Part shown: in pieces, positions 36,401 to 46,900 of the stretch
Position numbering within the stretch: the stretch's first letter is position 1
Layout: each line of letters starts with the position of its first letter
The notes under the pieces: model-generated
What the model saw: only the letters and a program-made list of their open reading frames with translations
What the model was told of the DNA's origin: nothing
Database searches by the model: none
Assembly: GCF_900086595.1 (NCBI RefSeq)
Contig: NZ_LT575472.1
Location: 841,046 to 905,045, forward strand
Direction: 5' to 3'
Length of the DNA: 64,000 nt
Source: Clostridium nigeriense
Lineage (GTDB): Bacteria; Bacillota; Clostridia; Clostridiales; Clostridiaceae
Translations under genes and position numbers: made by a program

Positions 36401-39052
36401 AATATAACTTTAAATGTTGATGAATATATAGGGCTTAAATTAGATAGAATAAAGGACTTAAGTGAAATAGAATTAGAAGTATCAAATATGGATGGATTAA
36501 CATTACAAACGTCTATGAATGAAATAGAATGGACTAATGTTAATTTAGAAAGTAGAAGAGCTTTAGAAGATGCTAGATATATTAGATTATTAGCCAATAA
36601 GGATGTTAACTTTAATTTAAATAAATTTGAAGTTAAATCTAATGAAACTTATCCGCCATCTATAAAAGAATCTTATGTAAAGCTTAATGGTAAGGTTTCA
36701 AGTATATTTGATAAAAACTTTAATACTTCAGCATCCTTCGATGCTTTCCCAAGGAAAGATAAAGGAATAGTATTTGACTTAGGTCAAAGTATAAATATAA
36801 AAAATATTACTTATGCTGTCCTAGATACAGAAAGAGATTATTTAAGAGATGCTAAATTCCAAATATCTTTAGATGGAGAAGAGTGGACAGATATAATTAC
36901 TATTGGGGATGGTATAACTAATGATAGTAGCGATATGGAATATAAACCTGTTGAAGGTGGATATGATCATGGAGATAGTACAACTACAGTTCCAATTTCT
37001 CATGCTTTTGTAAAAGGAGAATTAGATTCTGCTAAAGAAGCAAGATATTTAAGAATACTATTTACATCAGATTATATGTATAGATGGGTTAAAATAAGCG
37101 AAATTTTAATAAATGATGGAGAGTATATAAGACCAGACAACAATCCAAGCTATATATCAGATCCGATAGAATTAGCTGGATTTGCTCCAGAAAATATTAA
37201 TGATGGAAATTTAACTACAGCATATAAGCCAAATACAAATAATGGACAAATTAAATCAGGAAGTTTAACTTATCGTTTGTCTGAAAATACTAATATTAAT
37301 AAGATAAATATTGTTCAAAGTGGAAATGACATTTCAAATGCAAAAGTTATGGCTAGAACTGGATATAATGAAGCTGGTGGAGCTATTTGGAATGAACTTG
37401 GAACATTAAGTAAAAGCTTAACTGAAATTATAAATACTAAATACGATAATATTTTTGAAATAAGAATTGATTGGGCTGGCATAGCTCCTACTATATATGA
37501 AATAGTAACAATGAATGATAAGAATATTCCTAACACATCTGAATTAGAAGAATTAGTAGCTACTTCAGAAGACTATGTGAAAGAATCATATACAGCAGGA
37601 AGTTTTGCTAAATTTACAGAAGCTTTAGAAGCTGCAAAAGCTATATTAAATGATATAGAAAATTCAAATCAAGAAAAAATTAATATTGCTAAAGATAATT
37701 TATCAGCTGCAATTGAAGAGTTAGTTAATATAGAAAAGTTATCAAATATTATTGGTGAAGCTAATGATATTAAGAATAATGGTGAAAATTATACAGAAGA
37801 ATCTTTAGATATTTTTAATACAGCATTAGAAAATGCAGAAGTAGTATTAGAAAATTCAGAAGCAACTAAGGAGATGGTAAATAGTGCAGTATCAGCTTTA
37901 AGAATTGCAATAGATTCTTTAGTTAAGGAAGATATAGATACTCCAGAAGCTGATAAGACATTATTAACAATAGTTGTAGAATATGCTGAGGAAGTTAAGG
38001 CAAATGGAGCTCTTGAAGATGTTGTTCCAGTAGTAGTTAAAGAGTTTGAGGAAGCATTAAAAGAAGCTAAGGATATTTTAGCAGATGAAAAGGCAACAAA
38101 GGCTCAAGTAGATGAAGCTACAGAGAGATTAGTTAAGGTAATTCATATGCTAGAATACAAAAAAGGCGATAAGACAGAGCTTATAAAATTAGTTGAGGTA
38201 ATAAATGCTTTAGATGAAAGCAAATATACAACAGCAACTTGGGAAGCACTTCAAGTTGAACTTGAAAAGGCTAATAAAGTAATAGAAGATGAAAATGCAA
38301 TGGAAGAAGAAGTATCTAAGACTTATGAAAGCTTAGGAAAAGCATTTGCTAATTTAAAATTAGCAGCAGATAAGTCTAAACTTGAAAAGCTAGTTTCTGA
38401 GTTAGAAGCTAAGGATTTATCTAAGTATACAACAGGAAGTGTTACTAAATTCAACACAGAATTAGATAATTCTAAGGCTATATTAAGTAATAAAGAAGCA
38501 ACTCAGGAGCAAATAGATGAAGGGTACAATAAATTAATTATGGCTTATTTAGAGCTAAGATTAATACCTGACAAGTCTAAGCTTGAAGAATTAATAAATA
38601 AAGCTGAATCTATAGATACATCTAAATATACTGAAGAAAGTGTTAATTCACTTAAGGAAAAGTTAAAAGAAGTTAGAGATGTTTTAGATAATGAAGAAGC
38701 TACTCAGGAGGAAGTTAATAAGGCATCAGAAGAGTTAGAAATAGCCTTAGCTGGCTTAGAAGAAAAGAAAGATAATAACACTGATACAGATAATGGAACT
38801 GACAATGATAATAACACTGGCAATGGTGGTAGCAGTGGAGACAATAGTACTAACAATAATGAAATTAATACTGACACAGATAATAATCCTAGCAACAATA
38901 ATGATAATACTAATAATGGCAATGAAGATAATAAGAATACTGAAGTAGGAAAGGGTAATTTACCTGAAACAGGTGGAACTTCAACATTTGCATTAGTAGG
39001 AATTGCAACATTACTTCTTGGTGTTGGAGGAGTATTAAGAAGAAGAAAGTAA
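33467..39052 (+). CDS. Cell-wall-anchored GH84 beta-N-acetylglucosaminidase (NagH/mu-toxin-like)
   Basis: 1861 residues: signal peptide (1-33), GH84 N-terminal domain (about 45-185), GH84 barrel (about 195-500) beginning RGFIEGYYGNPWS with YAPKDDPKHR and the catalytic aspartate pair D316-D317 in ILADDFANPGG, helical domain (about 500-640), about five F5/8C-type modules of decreasing clarity (about 662-802, 812-945, 949-1061, 1069-1218, 1225-1355), five to six FIVAR-type repeats (1357-1765), an Asn/Asp/Thr-rich spacer, LPETG at 1832, membrane helix and RRRK. C. perfringens mu-toxin is the known relative; the family cleaves beta-GlcNAc from O-GlcNAc proteins, mucin or hyaluronan. Substrate within GH84 is not certain. 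Confidence 0.93.
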   Translation: MIKKSKRYLSLMLASAILFSNMAGSIKASAETRTEEIPILEAKSTEYEIYPAPQKISYQEGDFSFENGVNVIYESGIDSYTKNRLEIEILKANDISYEVSTSNEIVDGKTNILVGIKDSGEAVDTYSNKYKIETEDLYEKIDSYFLGADNNVITVLGRDTDSAFYGLTTLYHLVNQIEDMTIRNFKIEDYGNVVTRGFIEGYYGNPWSIEDRSDLMTYGGYYKLNAYFYAPKDDPKHRVQWRSLYTEDELKWIKELADAGNASKTRFVYGIHPFPGNDAFGINKNEAGYQKDLADLKTKLMQVIDQGVRQVAILADDFANPGGELGLRLINDMTNWLENEVKLQYPDMKTTLPYIPYDYMGNGSSNEFTHLKQAPENVQLVMTGGRIWGEVTQNFSETFKNNTGRAPYYWINWPCSDNSKQHLIMGGNDTFLHPGVDPTLIEGIMLNPMQQSEANKSALFAVADYSWNIWATKEQADQNWHDSFKYMDHNTAEETKASEALREISKHMINQNMDSRVRVLQESVELAPKLTEFKEKVASGASVKEDALALIEEFTKLNDSADYYKNNPGNEKTRDQIIYWLNSWEDTTTAAIAYLKAIIANEEGNNSEIWSNYSEGQSAFEKSKTYGFKYVDHIEYAEVGVQHIVPFIKKMESFLAPIVSGIVDPSKVVSTIITNRADTPAGNLNNILDNNPSTEIVYKNPNSISEGTYIGIKYNRTIKIKEVEFLLGAIANKNDTMQEAKIQYTVDGKTWLDLEDGKVYTMPNKITIEGIDLDVMGIRIIATKARTNTWFGVKDITVNKSDITEEDSEINKSVIRSNWPQIYAGTEANLFDGNDSTDVWYKTHAGDVTKAGDFIGIDLGKVIPVGDVRFVVGRNGSGDKWTSYKLEYSTDNSNWTTFKEYTGKASGQDIIEENFEGKEARYVRLTNKEALNKWLIFSEISVKKHGENASTKHVYTNTDLKLTSIFKSEELTKLVPKENITLNVDEYIGLKLDRIKDLSEIELEVSNMDGLTLQTSMNEIEWTNVNLESRRALEDARYIRLLANKDVNFNLNKFEVKSNETYPPSIKESYVKLNGKVSSIFDKNFNTSASFDAFPRKDKGIVFDLGQSINIKNITYAVLDTERDYLRDAKFQISLDGEEWTDIITIGDGITNDSSDMEYKPVEGGYDHGDSTTTVPISHAFVKGELDSAKEARYLRILFTSDYMYRWVKISEILINDGEYIRPDNNPSYISDPIELAGFAPENINDGNLTTAYKPNTNNGQIKSGSLTYRLSENTNINKINIVQSGNDISNAKVMARTGYNEAGGAIWNELGTLSKSLTEIINTKYDNIFEIRIDWAGIAPTIYEIVTMNDKNIPNTSELEELVATSEDYVKESYTAGSFAKFTEALEAAKAILNDIENSNQEKINIAKDNLSAAIEELVNIEKLSNIIGEANDIKNNGENYTEESLDIFNTALENAEVVLENSEATKEMVNSAVSALRIAIDSLVKEDIDTPEADKTLLTIVVEYAEEVKANGALEDVVPVVVKEFEEALKEAKDILADEKATKAQVDEATERLVKVIHMLEYKKGDKTELIKLVEVINALDESKYTTATWEALQVELEKANKVIEDENAMEEEVSKTYESLGKAFANLKLAADKSKLEKLVSELEAKDLSKYTTGSVTKFNTELDNSKAILSNKEATQEQIDEGYNKLIMAYLELRLIPDKSKLEELINKAESIDTSKYTEESVNSLKEKLKEVRDVLDNEEATQEEVNKASEELEIALAGLEEKKDNNTDTDNGTDNDNNTGNGGSSGDNSTNNNEINTDTDNNPSNNNDNTNNGNEDNKNTEVGKGNLPETGGTSTFALVGIATLLLGVGGVLRRRK

Positions 39053-39066
39053 TTTGAATTTTTTAA

Positions 39067-39100
39067 GATCCTATGGAGAATTCCATAGGACCTTATTATT
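39067..39100 (+). terminator. Terminator after the GH84 gene
   Basis: TCCTATGGA, GAAT loop, TCCATAGGA, then CCTTATTATTTAT. Confidence 0.8.
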
Positions 39101-39265
39101 TATAAATTAAATATATAAAAATTATTAAGTAAATCTATAAATTTATATGATGTTTGGGAAAAACACAAAATAAATAACAATTTATGGTATAATATGGAAA
39201 TAAATAACATCTGAAATTAGTTAGAAAAACTATGGATATAAAGTTTTGAAATGAATTAAAATGTA

Positions 39266-39296
39266 AAAAAATTAAGTAAAGATTGCTTAATTTTTT
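39266..39296 (+). terminator. Terminator-like hairpin just upstream of the GH29 gene
   Basis: AAAAAATTAAG pairs with CTTAATTTTTT around nine bases; the second arm ends in six T. It lies only 14 nt before the GH29 ribosome binding site (GGGAGGAG), so it probably acts as an attenuator. No RAT-like element is seen before it. Confidence 0.6.
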
Positions 39297-39321
39297 ATAA
39301 AATTTTATGGGAGGAGAATAT

Positions 39322-42300
39322 ATGAAAAGTGTAAAAAAACTATTATCTACTATAGTTATTGCAAGTATGGTATTCCAAATGCTACCCATAACCGCATTTG
39401 CAGCTGAGACTAATACTGTAAAACCACCAGAAGCATTTGGTCCAACTCCAAATGAGTCTCAAGTACAGTATCATGAGGAGGAGCTAGCGGCTTTTATTCA
39501 CTTTGGAATGAATACATTTACAAATAGTGAGTGGGGAAATGGAAGAGAAAATCCAAATACTTTTAATCCTACAGATTTGGATGCAGATGAATGGGTAAAG
39601 ACATTAAAAGATGCAGGATTTAAACGTATTATTATGGTGGGAAAGCATCATGATGGGTTTGCAATATGGAAAAGTAAAATTACCGAACATGATATAGAAA
39701 AGAGTGTAGATTGGCAAGCTACTAAAGATGGAGAAGGTGATGTTTTAGAAGAGGTTTCTAAGGCTTGCACTAAGTACAACATGGATATGGGAATTTATTT
39801 ATCACCATGGGATGCTAATGCACCTTCTTATGGATATGGAACAGGAACTAATGATGAAAATGATAGTAATGGCGATTATAATGAATTCTATATGGAGCAG
39901 TTAAGAGAAATACTAGGAAATAATAAATATGGGAATAACGGAAAGTTTGTAGAAGTATGGATGGATGGGGCTAAAGGTAGCGGAGCAGCAGCTCAAAATT
40001 ATAAATTTGAAGAATGGTTTGATTTAATAGAAGAATTAGAACCTGGTGCTGTAGTATTTAGTCCATATGGTTCAACTGTAAGATGGATAGGAAATGAGTC
40101 AGGAAAAGCAGGAGATCCAGTTTGGTCAAAAGTTAACCAAAAGCGTATAAGAGATAGATATAACTCAGGAGCAGGAGATGAAAATCAATATCTTAATAAT
40201 GGAGATCCAAATGGTGATATATGGAGTGTAGGTGAATGTGATGTTTCATTAACAAGTGGATGGTTTTGGCATTCAGGAAATGGTCCAAAGACTATGGAGC
40301 AATTAACAGAAATATATTTTAGTTCAGTAGGAAGAGGTCAACCACTATTACTTAATGTAGCTCCAGACAGAACAGGACATTTTACAAAAGAAGATATTGC
40401 TAGAATAAATGAGTTTTCAAGTGCTATTAATAATTCATTTGATGAAAATTTAGTAAATCCAGAAACAACTACTGCTACAGCTTCATCAATTAGAGGAAAT
40501 AGTAATGATTATAGTGCAAATAATGTATTAGATGATAATAATGATACTTATTGGACAATGGATGAGGGACAAACTACTGGAAATATAACAATAGATTTAG
40601 GTGAAGAAAAGACTTTTGATATTGTATCCATTGAAGAATATATAAAGCTAGGGCAAAGAGTATCAGAATTTTCAGTGGAAACGTATTCTGATGGTGCTTG
40701 GAAAGAATTTGGAAAAGGATATACAATTGGAGCAAAACGATTAGTTAGAAGTGCAGCAGTGAAAGCTTCTAAAATTAGAATAAATATTAAGAACTCCTTA
40801 GCTGTACCATTAATTGAAAATGTTGAAGTTTATAAGGCAGATGAAGATTTTGAAATAAAATCAATAGTACCATCTGGCACAGAATTTATAGATAATGTAA
40901 ATTTTGAAAATAAGAATAGTTGGACCCAAGAAAATATTGGTATAGGAAATACTGGAATGTATTCAAATACTAAGGGGAAAGATGCAAGTTTTACATTTAC
41001 AGGAACAAAAGCATGGGTTATTGGTACTTTTGATCCAGGACATGGAATTATGGAAGTATGGATTGATGGAGAAAAGGCTGCTGATGTGGACACCTATAGA
41101 GCTAAAAGATCAATTTCTCAAATTTTATATCAAACTGATGATTTAGATTATGGGCAACATACAGTTCAAATAGTTATTAAAGGAGAAAAGAATGCCTCAT
41201 CTTCAGGTACATTTATAGGATTAGATGGTGCTTATTATTTAAATAATAATGCAGCAGGAATGTTTGAAATAGAAAATACTAATTATACAGTTAATGAAGG
41301 TGAAATAAAAGAAATAACTATAAAAAGGGTTGGAGGAAGCAAGGGGGAAGCTACTATACATTTTTCAACTTCTCCAGATAGTGCTGTTCACGGTAGACAT
41401 TACAAGGATATAAATAAAACAGTTACATTTGCTGATGGAGAAACAATAGCTAAGGTTTCTATTGAAACTATAGATAATGAAGAAAAATCAGGAAATGTAA
41501 AATTTTATTGTAATATTGATACTCCGACAAATGGGGGAATAATAGGATTTAATAAGAAAGCAGAAGTAACTATTATAGATAATGATATTAATACTGATAA
41601 ACCTTATACAGAGGGAAAGCCTTTTGTACTACCTAGCATTTTAGAGGATAAAAAGACATTAGAAGCTGAATTATTTACTCTTGTTCCTATAGAAGGTAAT
41701 AAATATGTAAGAATAACAGAAAAACCTGAAGCAAGTAATGGGAAAATGGTTACTTGGTTTGAAACAGGAAACAGGATAAGAGTTCCTTTTTATGCTGAAA
41801 AGCCAGGGGTGTATACCTTTAATATGTCATATCAATCAGGAAGAAGTGAAGGCAATTTAAATAAAGTCAATTGGAGTGGAACTAATATTGAACCAGGCAG
41901 TAAATCAGTTCTAGGAACAGGTAATCAAAATCCAGTTCCTATAATAAAGACAAGCTTTGATGTTATAGTAACTAAAGCTGGTGCTGGTGAGTTAACTTTT
42001 ACAGCTGATGCACAATCTTCACCTAATATAGATGCTTTTGAAGTAATACCTAAAAAGTTAATAGAAGCTACTCATACAATAACTGCAACTGCTGGAGAAA
42101 ATGGAAGTATTAGTCCAGATGGTGTAGTAAGTTTAGAAGAAGGAAAATCTAAAACATTTACTTTTATACCTAATAAAGATTATGAAGTTAGCGATGTTAT
42201 AGTAGATGGAGTTTCAATAGGTGCTAGAGATAGCTATACTATAGAGAATATAAAGAAGGATATGACTATAAATGTTATTTTCAAGTTAAAGGATACAGAA

Positions 42301-43752
42301 AATAACAAGCCAAACAGTGAAGAAAATCCTATTATATTAACAGGTGAAGAAGTATTAATAGAAGCTGAGAATCTGGAAGTGGATGGTGCAGGTGGAGAAA
42401 TAGAAAATAAAGACGGAGCAAATGGTGGTAAAGTTGTAGGGTGGCTAGGTAATACAAGTAGAGGAAATGCATGGCTTAATATGTGGATAAACTCAGATGA
42501 AGAGGCATTATATGATATAGAAATAAGATACTTCGCAGGAGCAAATAATAAGTTATATTATTTAAATAATAATGAATCACTATCAGAGGAAATAGAATGT
42601 GCTAAAACAGATCCTAATTTTGCAACTAAAACTATTAGTGTTTCACTTAATAAAGGATTAAATAAAATAAAGTTCTTCAATAATGATGAATCAACAGTTA
42701 ATATTGACAGCATAAAGATAAAAAGAGTATTGGATTTAGTTGATAAGTCAGAATTAAATACATTTATAGAAAATGCTAATAAAATAGACGTATCAAAATA
42801 CACACCAATAAGTTTAGAAAATTTAAATGAAGTATTAATAATTGCACAAAATATAGCAGATAACAAAGATTCAACACAAAAAGAAGTTAATGAAGTTGTA
42901 AATATGCTAAAAAATACAATTGAAAATCTTATATTAAAGGCTGATAAAACTGAGTTAATAAATTTACTAGATGAAACAAAAACTATTGATTTAGATAAAT
43001 ATACAAGTGAGAGCATTGCAAGTCTACAATCTATTATAGAAAGAGTAGAAACTATAATAAAAGATGAAAATGAAACACAAGAATCTGTAAATTTAGCAGT
43101 AGATATGCTAAAAGAAGGAATTGAAGCTTTAGAATTAAAAAATAATAACAAGGAAGAACTAACTTATTTAATAGAAAAAATAATGAATTTAAATAGTGAA
43201 GACTACACAGAAACTTCATGGAATGCTTTATTAGATAATTTAAAAGTGGCTAAAAATGTTATTTTAAACGAAAATTCTTCAGAAGAAGAAATTTTAAAAG
43301 TTTATAATGAATTACTTAAAGCTTTCTCTGAATTAGAAATAAGGGCAAGTAAAGATGTGCTTGAAATCCTAATTAATAAAGCGGAAGGCTACAATGAAGA
43401 AGAATATACAAAAGAAAGTTATGAAGTTCTTAATAATAAAATTAAAGAAGCAAAAAAAGTCTTGAAAGATAAAAATGTAACAGAAGAAGATATATTAAGA
43501 ATGGAACTTGAATTACAACAAGCGATAGATCAGTTAGTAGTAAAAGATAATAACAACAACAGTAATAATGGTAACAGCAATAACAGTAATAATGGGAATA
43601 ACAATAGTGGGAACAATAATAACGGCAATAATGGAAATGGTATAGCTGGTAAAGGTAACTTGCCTGCAACAGGTGGAACTTCAACATTTGCATTAGTAGG
43701 AATTGCAACATTACTTCTTGGTGCTGGAGGAGTATTAAGAAGAAGAAAGTAA
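39322..43752 (+). CDS. Cell-wall-anchored GH29 alpha-L-fucosidase
   Basis: 1476 residues: signal peptide (about 1-28), GH29 barrel (about 32-385) with HFGMNTF, GKHHDGFAIW and nucleophile D215 in EVWMDGAKG, F5/8C module (about 377-510), a carbohydrate-binding-like region (510-640), Calx-beta (about 645-750), CBM-like module (765-915), a beta-repeat TATAGENGSISPDG (916-992), a CBM35/6-like module (about 1010-1140), FIVAR repeats (1145-1405), an Asn/Ser/Gly linker, LPATG at 1447 and RRRK. The HHDGF and long-acceptor features fit the 1,3/1,4-fucosidase subfamily acting on Lewis-type branches. ATG 39322 is used; an ATG 15 nt earlier overlaps the ribosome binding site. No terminator follows, so the GH2 gene may be co-transcribed. 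Confidence 0.92.
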   Translation: MKSVKKLLSTIVIASMVFQMLPITAFAAETNTVKPPEAFGPTPNESQVQYHEEELAAFIHFGMNTFTNSEWGNGRENPNTFNPTDLDADEWVKTLKDAGFKRIIMVGKHHDGFAIWKSKITEHDIEKSVDWQATKDGEGDVLEEVSKACTKYNMDMGIYLSPWDANAPSYGYGTGTNDENDSNGDYNEFYMEQLREILGNNKYGNNGKFVEVWMDGAKGSGAAAQNYKFEEWFDLIEELEPGAVVFSPYGSTVRWIGNESGKAGDPVWSKVNQKRIRDRYNSGAGDENQYLNNGDPNGDIWSVGECDVSLTSGWFWHSGNGPKTMEQLTEIYFSSVGRGQPLLLNVAPDRTGHFTKEDIARINEFSSAINNSFDENLVNPETTTATASSIRGNSNDYSANNVLDDNNDTYWTMDEGQTTGNITIDLGEEKTFDIVSIEEYIKLGQRVSEFSVETYSDGAWKEFGKGYTIGAKRLVRSAAVKASKIRINIKNSLAVPLIENVEVYKADEDFEIKSIVPSGTEFIDNVNFENKNSWTQENIGIGNTGMYSNTKGKDASFTFTGTKAWVIGTFDPGHGIMEVWIDGEKAADVDTYRAKRSISQILYQTDDLDYGQHTVQIVIKGEKNASSSGTFIGLDGAYYLNNNAAGMFEIENTNYTVNEGEIKEITIKRVGGSKGEATIHFSTSPDSAVHGRHYKDINKTVTFADGETIAKVSIETIDNEEKSGNVKFYCNIDTPTNGGIIGFNKKAEVTIIDNDINTDKPYTEGKPFVLPSILEDKKTLEAELFTLVPIEGNKYVRITEKPEASNGKMVTWFETGNRIRVPFYAEKPGVYTFNMSYQSGRSEGNLNKVNWSGTNIEPGSKSVLGTGNQNPVPIIKTSFDVIVTKAGAGELTFTADAQSSPNIDAFEVIPKKLIEATHTITATAGENGSISPDGVVSLEEGKSKTFTFIPNKDYEVSDVIVDGVSIGARDSYTIENIKKDMTINVIFKLKDTENNKPNSEENPIILTGEEVLIEAENLEVDGAGGEIENKDGANGGKVVGWLGNTSRGNAWLNMWINSDEEALYDIEIRYFAGANNKLYYLNNNESLSEEIECAKTDPNFATKTISVSLNKGLNKIKFFNNDESTVNIDSIKIKRVLDLVDKSELNTFIENANKIDVSKYTPISLENLNEVLIIAQNIADNKDSTQKEVNEVVNMLKNTIENLILKADKTELINLLDETKTIDLDKYTSESIASLQSIIERVETIIKDENETQESVNLAVDMLKEGIEALELKNNNKEELTYLIEKIMNLNSEDYTETSWNALLDNLKVAKNVILNENSSEEEILKVYNELLKAFSELEIRASKDVLEILINKAEGYNEEEYTKESYEVLNNKIKEAKKVLKDKNVTEEDILRMELELQQAIDQLVVKDNNNNSNNGNSNNSNNGNNNSGNNNNGNNGNGIAGKGNLPATGGTSTFALVGIATLLLGAGGVLRRRK

Positions 43753-43908
43753 TTGAATTTTTTAGAATATGGTTAGCATATAGTTAGGATTATTACAATT
43801 GCTTTGTTCAATAATATGGAATAAATAGTTTTTAAATTAGAACTATTTAAGAGTAATAATATTGTTCAAATAGACTAACAAAATAATATTATAATAGGGG
43901 GAATTGGG

Positions 43909-46900
43909 ATGAGAGCATTTCAAAAAAGAGTTTGTGCTTTATTGGTGGGTATGTCGGTAATGACTAGTTTAGTGCCAACAACTGTAAAAGCACAAACTAG
44001 ACAAACGCAGGAAGCAGAAACAGTTTACGTAGGCTTCATTAAAGATGGAGAAAGATCAACTTTATTTAATCAAGATTGGCGTTTCTACAAGGGTGATCAA
44101 GCTTCTGCTGAATCTGTAGATTTTAACGATTCATCTTGGACTTCTTTAAGCTTACCGCATGACTGGAGTATTGAGGGTGATTTCACAGTTCAGGGTGAAG
44201 CAGAAAGTGGGTTTTTACTAGGCGGTACTGGATGGTATCGTAAACATTTTGTTGTTCCAGAGAAGTATAAAGACAAGGAACTTACTATAAACTTTGATGG
44301 TGTTTATATGAATTCAGAAGTTTATGTAAATGGGAAATTAGTAGGGGAACATAACTATGGATATACTGCCTTTGCCTTTGATATTACAGATGAACTTATA
44401 TGTGATGGAAAAACTGAAAATATAATAGCAGTTAAGGTGAAAAATCCAACTCCAAGCAGTAGATGGTATTCAGGAAGTGGAATATATAGAGATGTTACAT
44501 TAACATTAACGGATACTATTCATGTTTCACATTTAGGAACAACTGTTACTACACCAGAAATCGAAGCACAACAAGGTGGAAGTGTTGATGTAGTAGTTGA
44601 TACAGTTATAGAAAATGAATCAGATAATGCTGCAGATGTTAAGCTTAAAACTACTGTTATTAATAATAATGAAGAAGCTGTAAGTGCACCAGTTGAAGAA
44701 ACTAAAAATATAGCTGCAAATGGTAGTGCTGACTTTGCTCAAACTGCAGTGGTAAATAATCCAGCTTTATGGTCAGTTGATAATCCAAATATGTATAAAG
44801 TAAAAAATGAAGTTATTGTAAATGATGAAGTCGTTGATACTTATTATACAAATTTTGGATTTAGATATTTTAATTTTGATAGAGATACAGGTTTCTCATT
44901 AAACGGAGAAAATATGAAGCTTAAAGGTGTTAGTATGCACCATGACCAAGGGTCTTTAGGAGCAGCATCTTATTATAGAGCTGTTGAACGCCAAATGGAA
45001 ATAATGAAGGAAATGGGTGTAAACTCAATTCGTGTTACTCATAATCCTGCAAGTGAAATGCTATTAGAAATTTGTGATAGATTAGGGCTTTTAGTTATAA
45101 ATGAAGCTTTTGACACTTGGACAAACTCTAAGAATGGTAATGTAAATGACTTTGCTAAGTTCTTTAATGTCCCTATAGAAGAAGGTAATCAAATAATTAA
45201 TGGTGAGCCAGGAATGTCTTGGGGGGAATTTGAAGCTAAGTCAATGGTTAAGACTTCAAAAAATAATCCATCAGTAATTATGTGGTCAATAGGAAATGAA
45301 GTTTTGGAAGGTATAGGTGGAGATACATCTAACTATGTTAATATTGCAGAAAATATTATTGATTGGATTCAAGAAGAAGATACAACTAGACCTGTTACTA
45401 TTGGAGATAATAAGAGTAAGGGATGGGATAGTAGAGCTGTCGCTATTTCAGATGCTGTAGCTAATAATGGTGGTGTAGTTGGATTTAACTATGCTAATGA
45501 AAATCAATTTAATAGTTTAAGAAATGGCAAAGCTAATTGGATATTATATGGTGCAGAGACAAGTAGTGCAGTTCATAGTAGAGGATATTATAAGACAAGA
45601 GAGAGAAGTGCTCAAAGTAATGCAGATTTACAACTACCAGAGTTTGATAATAACTCTAATAAAGTTGGTTGGGGACATTCAGCTAGTGATGCATGGAAAT
45701 ATACAATAAAACATGATTATAATGCTGGGGAATATGTATGGACAGGATTTGATTATATTGGAGAACCAACACCTTGGAATGGAACAGGATCAGGAAGCGT
45801 TTCAGGAGGTAGACCTGCTCCTAAATCAAGTTTCTTTGGTATAGTTGATACAGCAGGATTTGAAAAGGATATTTACTATCTATATCAAAGCCAATGGAAT
45901 GATGATGTAAACACTCTACATGTATTACCAACATGGAATAAAGAAGATATTCCAGTTCAAAATGGAAATGTACAAGTTGATGTATTTACAGATGCTTATA
46001 AAGTAGAATTATATATAAATAATAAGCTTGTTGGTACTAAGGCATCAACAGAGCATACAACAGCTGCAGGATATAAATATTACACTTTTGAAAACGATTC
46101 ATTATATCCAAGCTTTAATGTAAAATATGAAGAAGGAACAATTGAAGCTAAGGCATATGATAAAGATGGTAATTTGATAACTGATACAGAAGGTAGATCA
46201 TTAATTAAAACTTATGGAAAAGTATCTACTGTAGAGTTAAGTGCTGATAGAGCTACAATTGATGCAGATGGATATGATTTGTCTTATATTACAGTTGATT
46301 TAGTAGATGCTAATGGAAATATTGCATCTGGAGCTAGTAATAGATTAAATTATACTCTAGAAGGAAATGGTAAGATAGTTGGTTTAGATAATGGTAATGC
46401 TTCTGATACAGATAGATATAAACCAGAAAGTTTCAAGTCTGGAAGTAGAAGTGCATTTAATGGTAAAGCTTTAGTTATAGTACAGTCAACTAAAGATGCT
46501 GGAGATATGACATTAACTGTTTTAGGGGAAGGCATAGAATCTCAATCTATAACTATTAACACTGTAAATAATGCAGGGGATAATAAATATATAGAATCTT
46601 ATGATATAGTTAAAGACTATTATGTTGGATTAGATGAAAAGCCAGCATTACCAAAGGAAGTTGCAGCTAGATATAATGATGGAACTACTGAAACTATAAA
46701 AGTTCAGTGGAATGAATATGATGAGTCAGAGCTTGGCACTCCACAAATTTTTAAAGCTACTGGAAAGTTAGAAGGTACAGATATTGCAGTAATTGCTAAT
46801 GTACATGTGGTAGGTAATGTAGTTTCCATGGAAAATGTATCAACTTTCACATATGCGGGAAATACGCCTACACTTCCTAAGGCTGTAAAAGGATATTTAG

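Noticed and set aside
37535..38760. CRISPR-like or tandem DNA repeats in the glycosidase genes
   Set aside because: The periodicity is at protein level (FIVAR repeats) with diverged codons, in frame with the gene; there are no identical short repeats with unique spacers.
42558..43151. Long minus-strand frame inside the GH29 gene
   Set aside because: It is antisense to FIVAR repeats with biased codons; low-complexity, no ribosome binding site or family match. The same applies to minus-strand frames within the GH84 and GH2 genes (36115-36597, 38704-38922, 43442-43711, 48597-48818).
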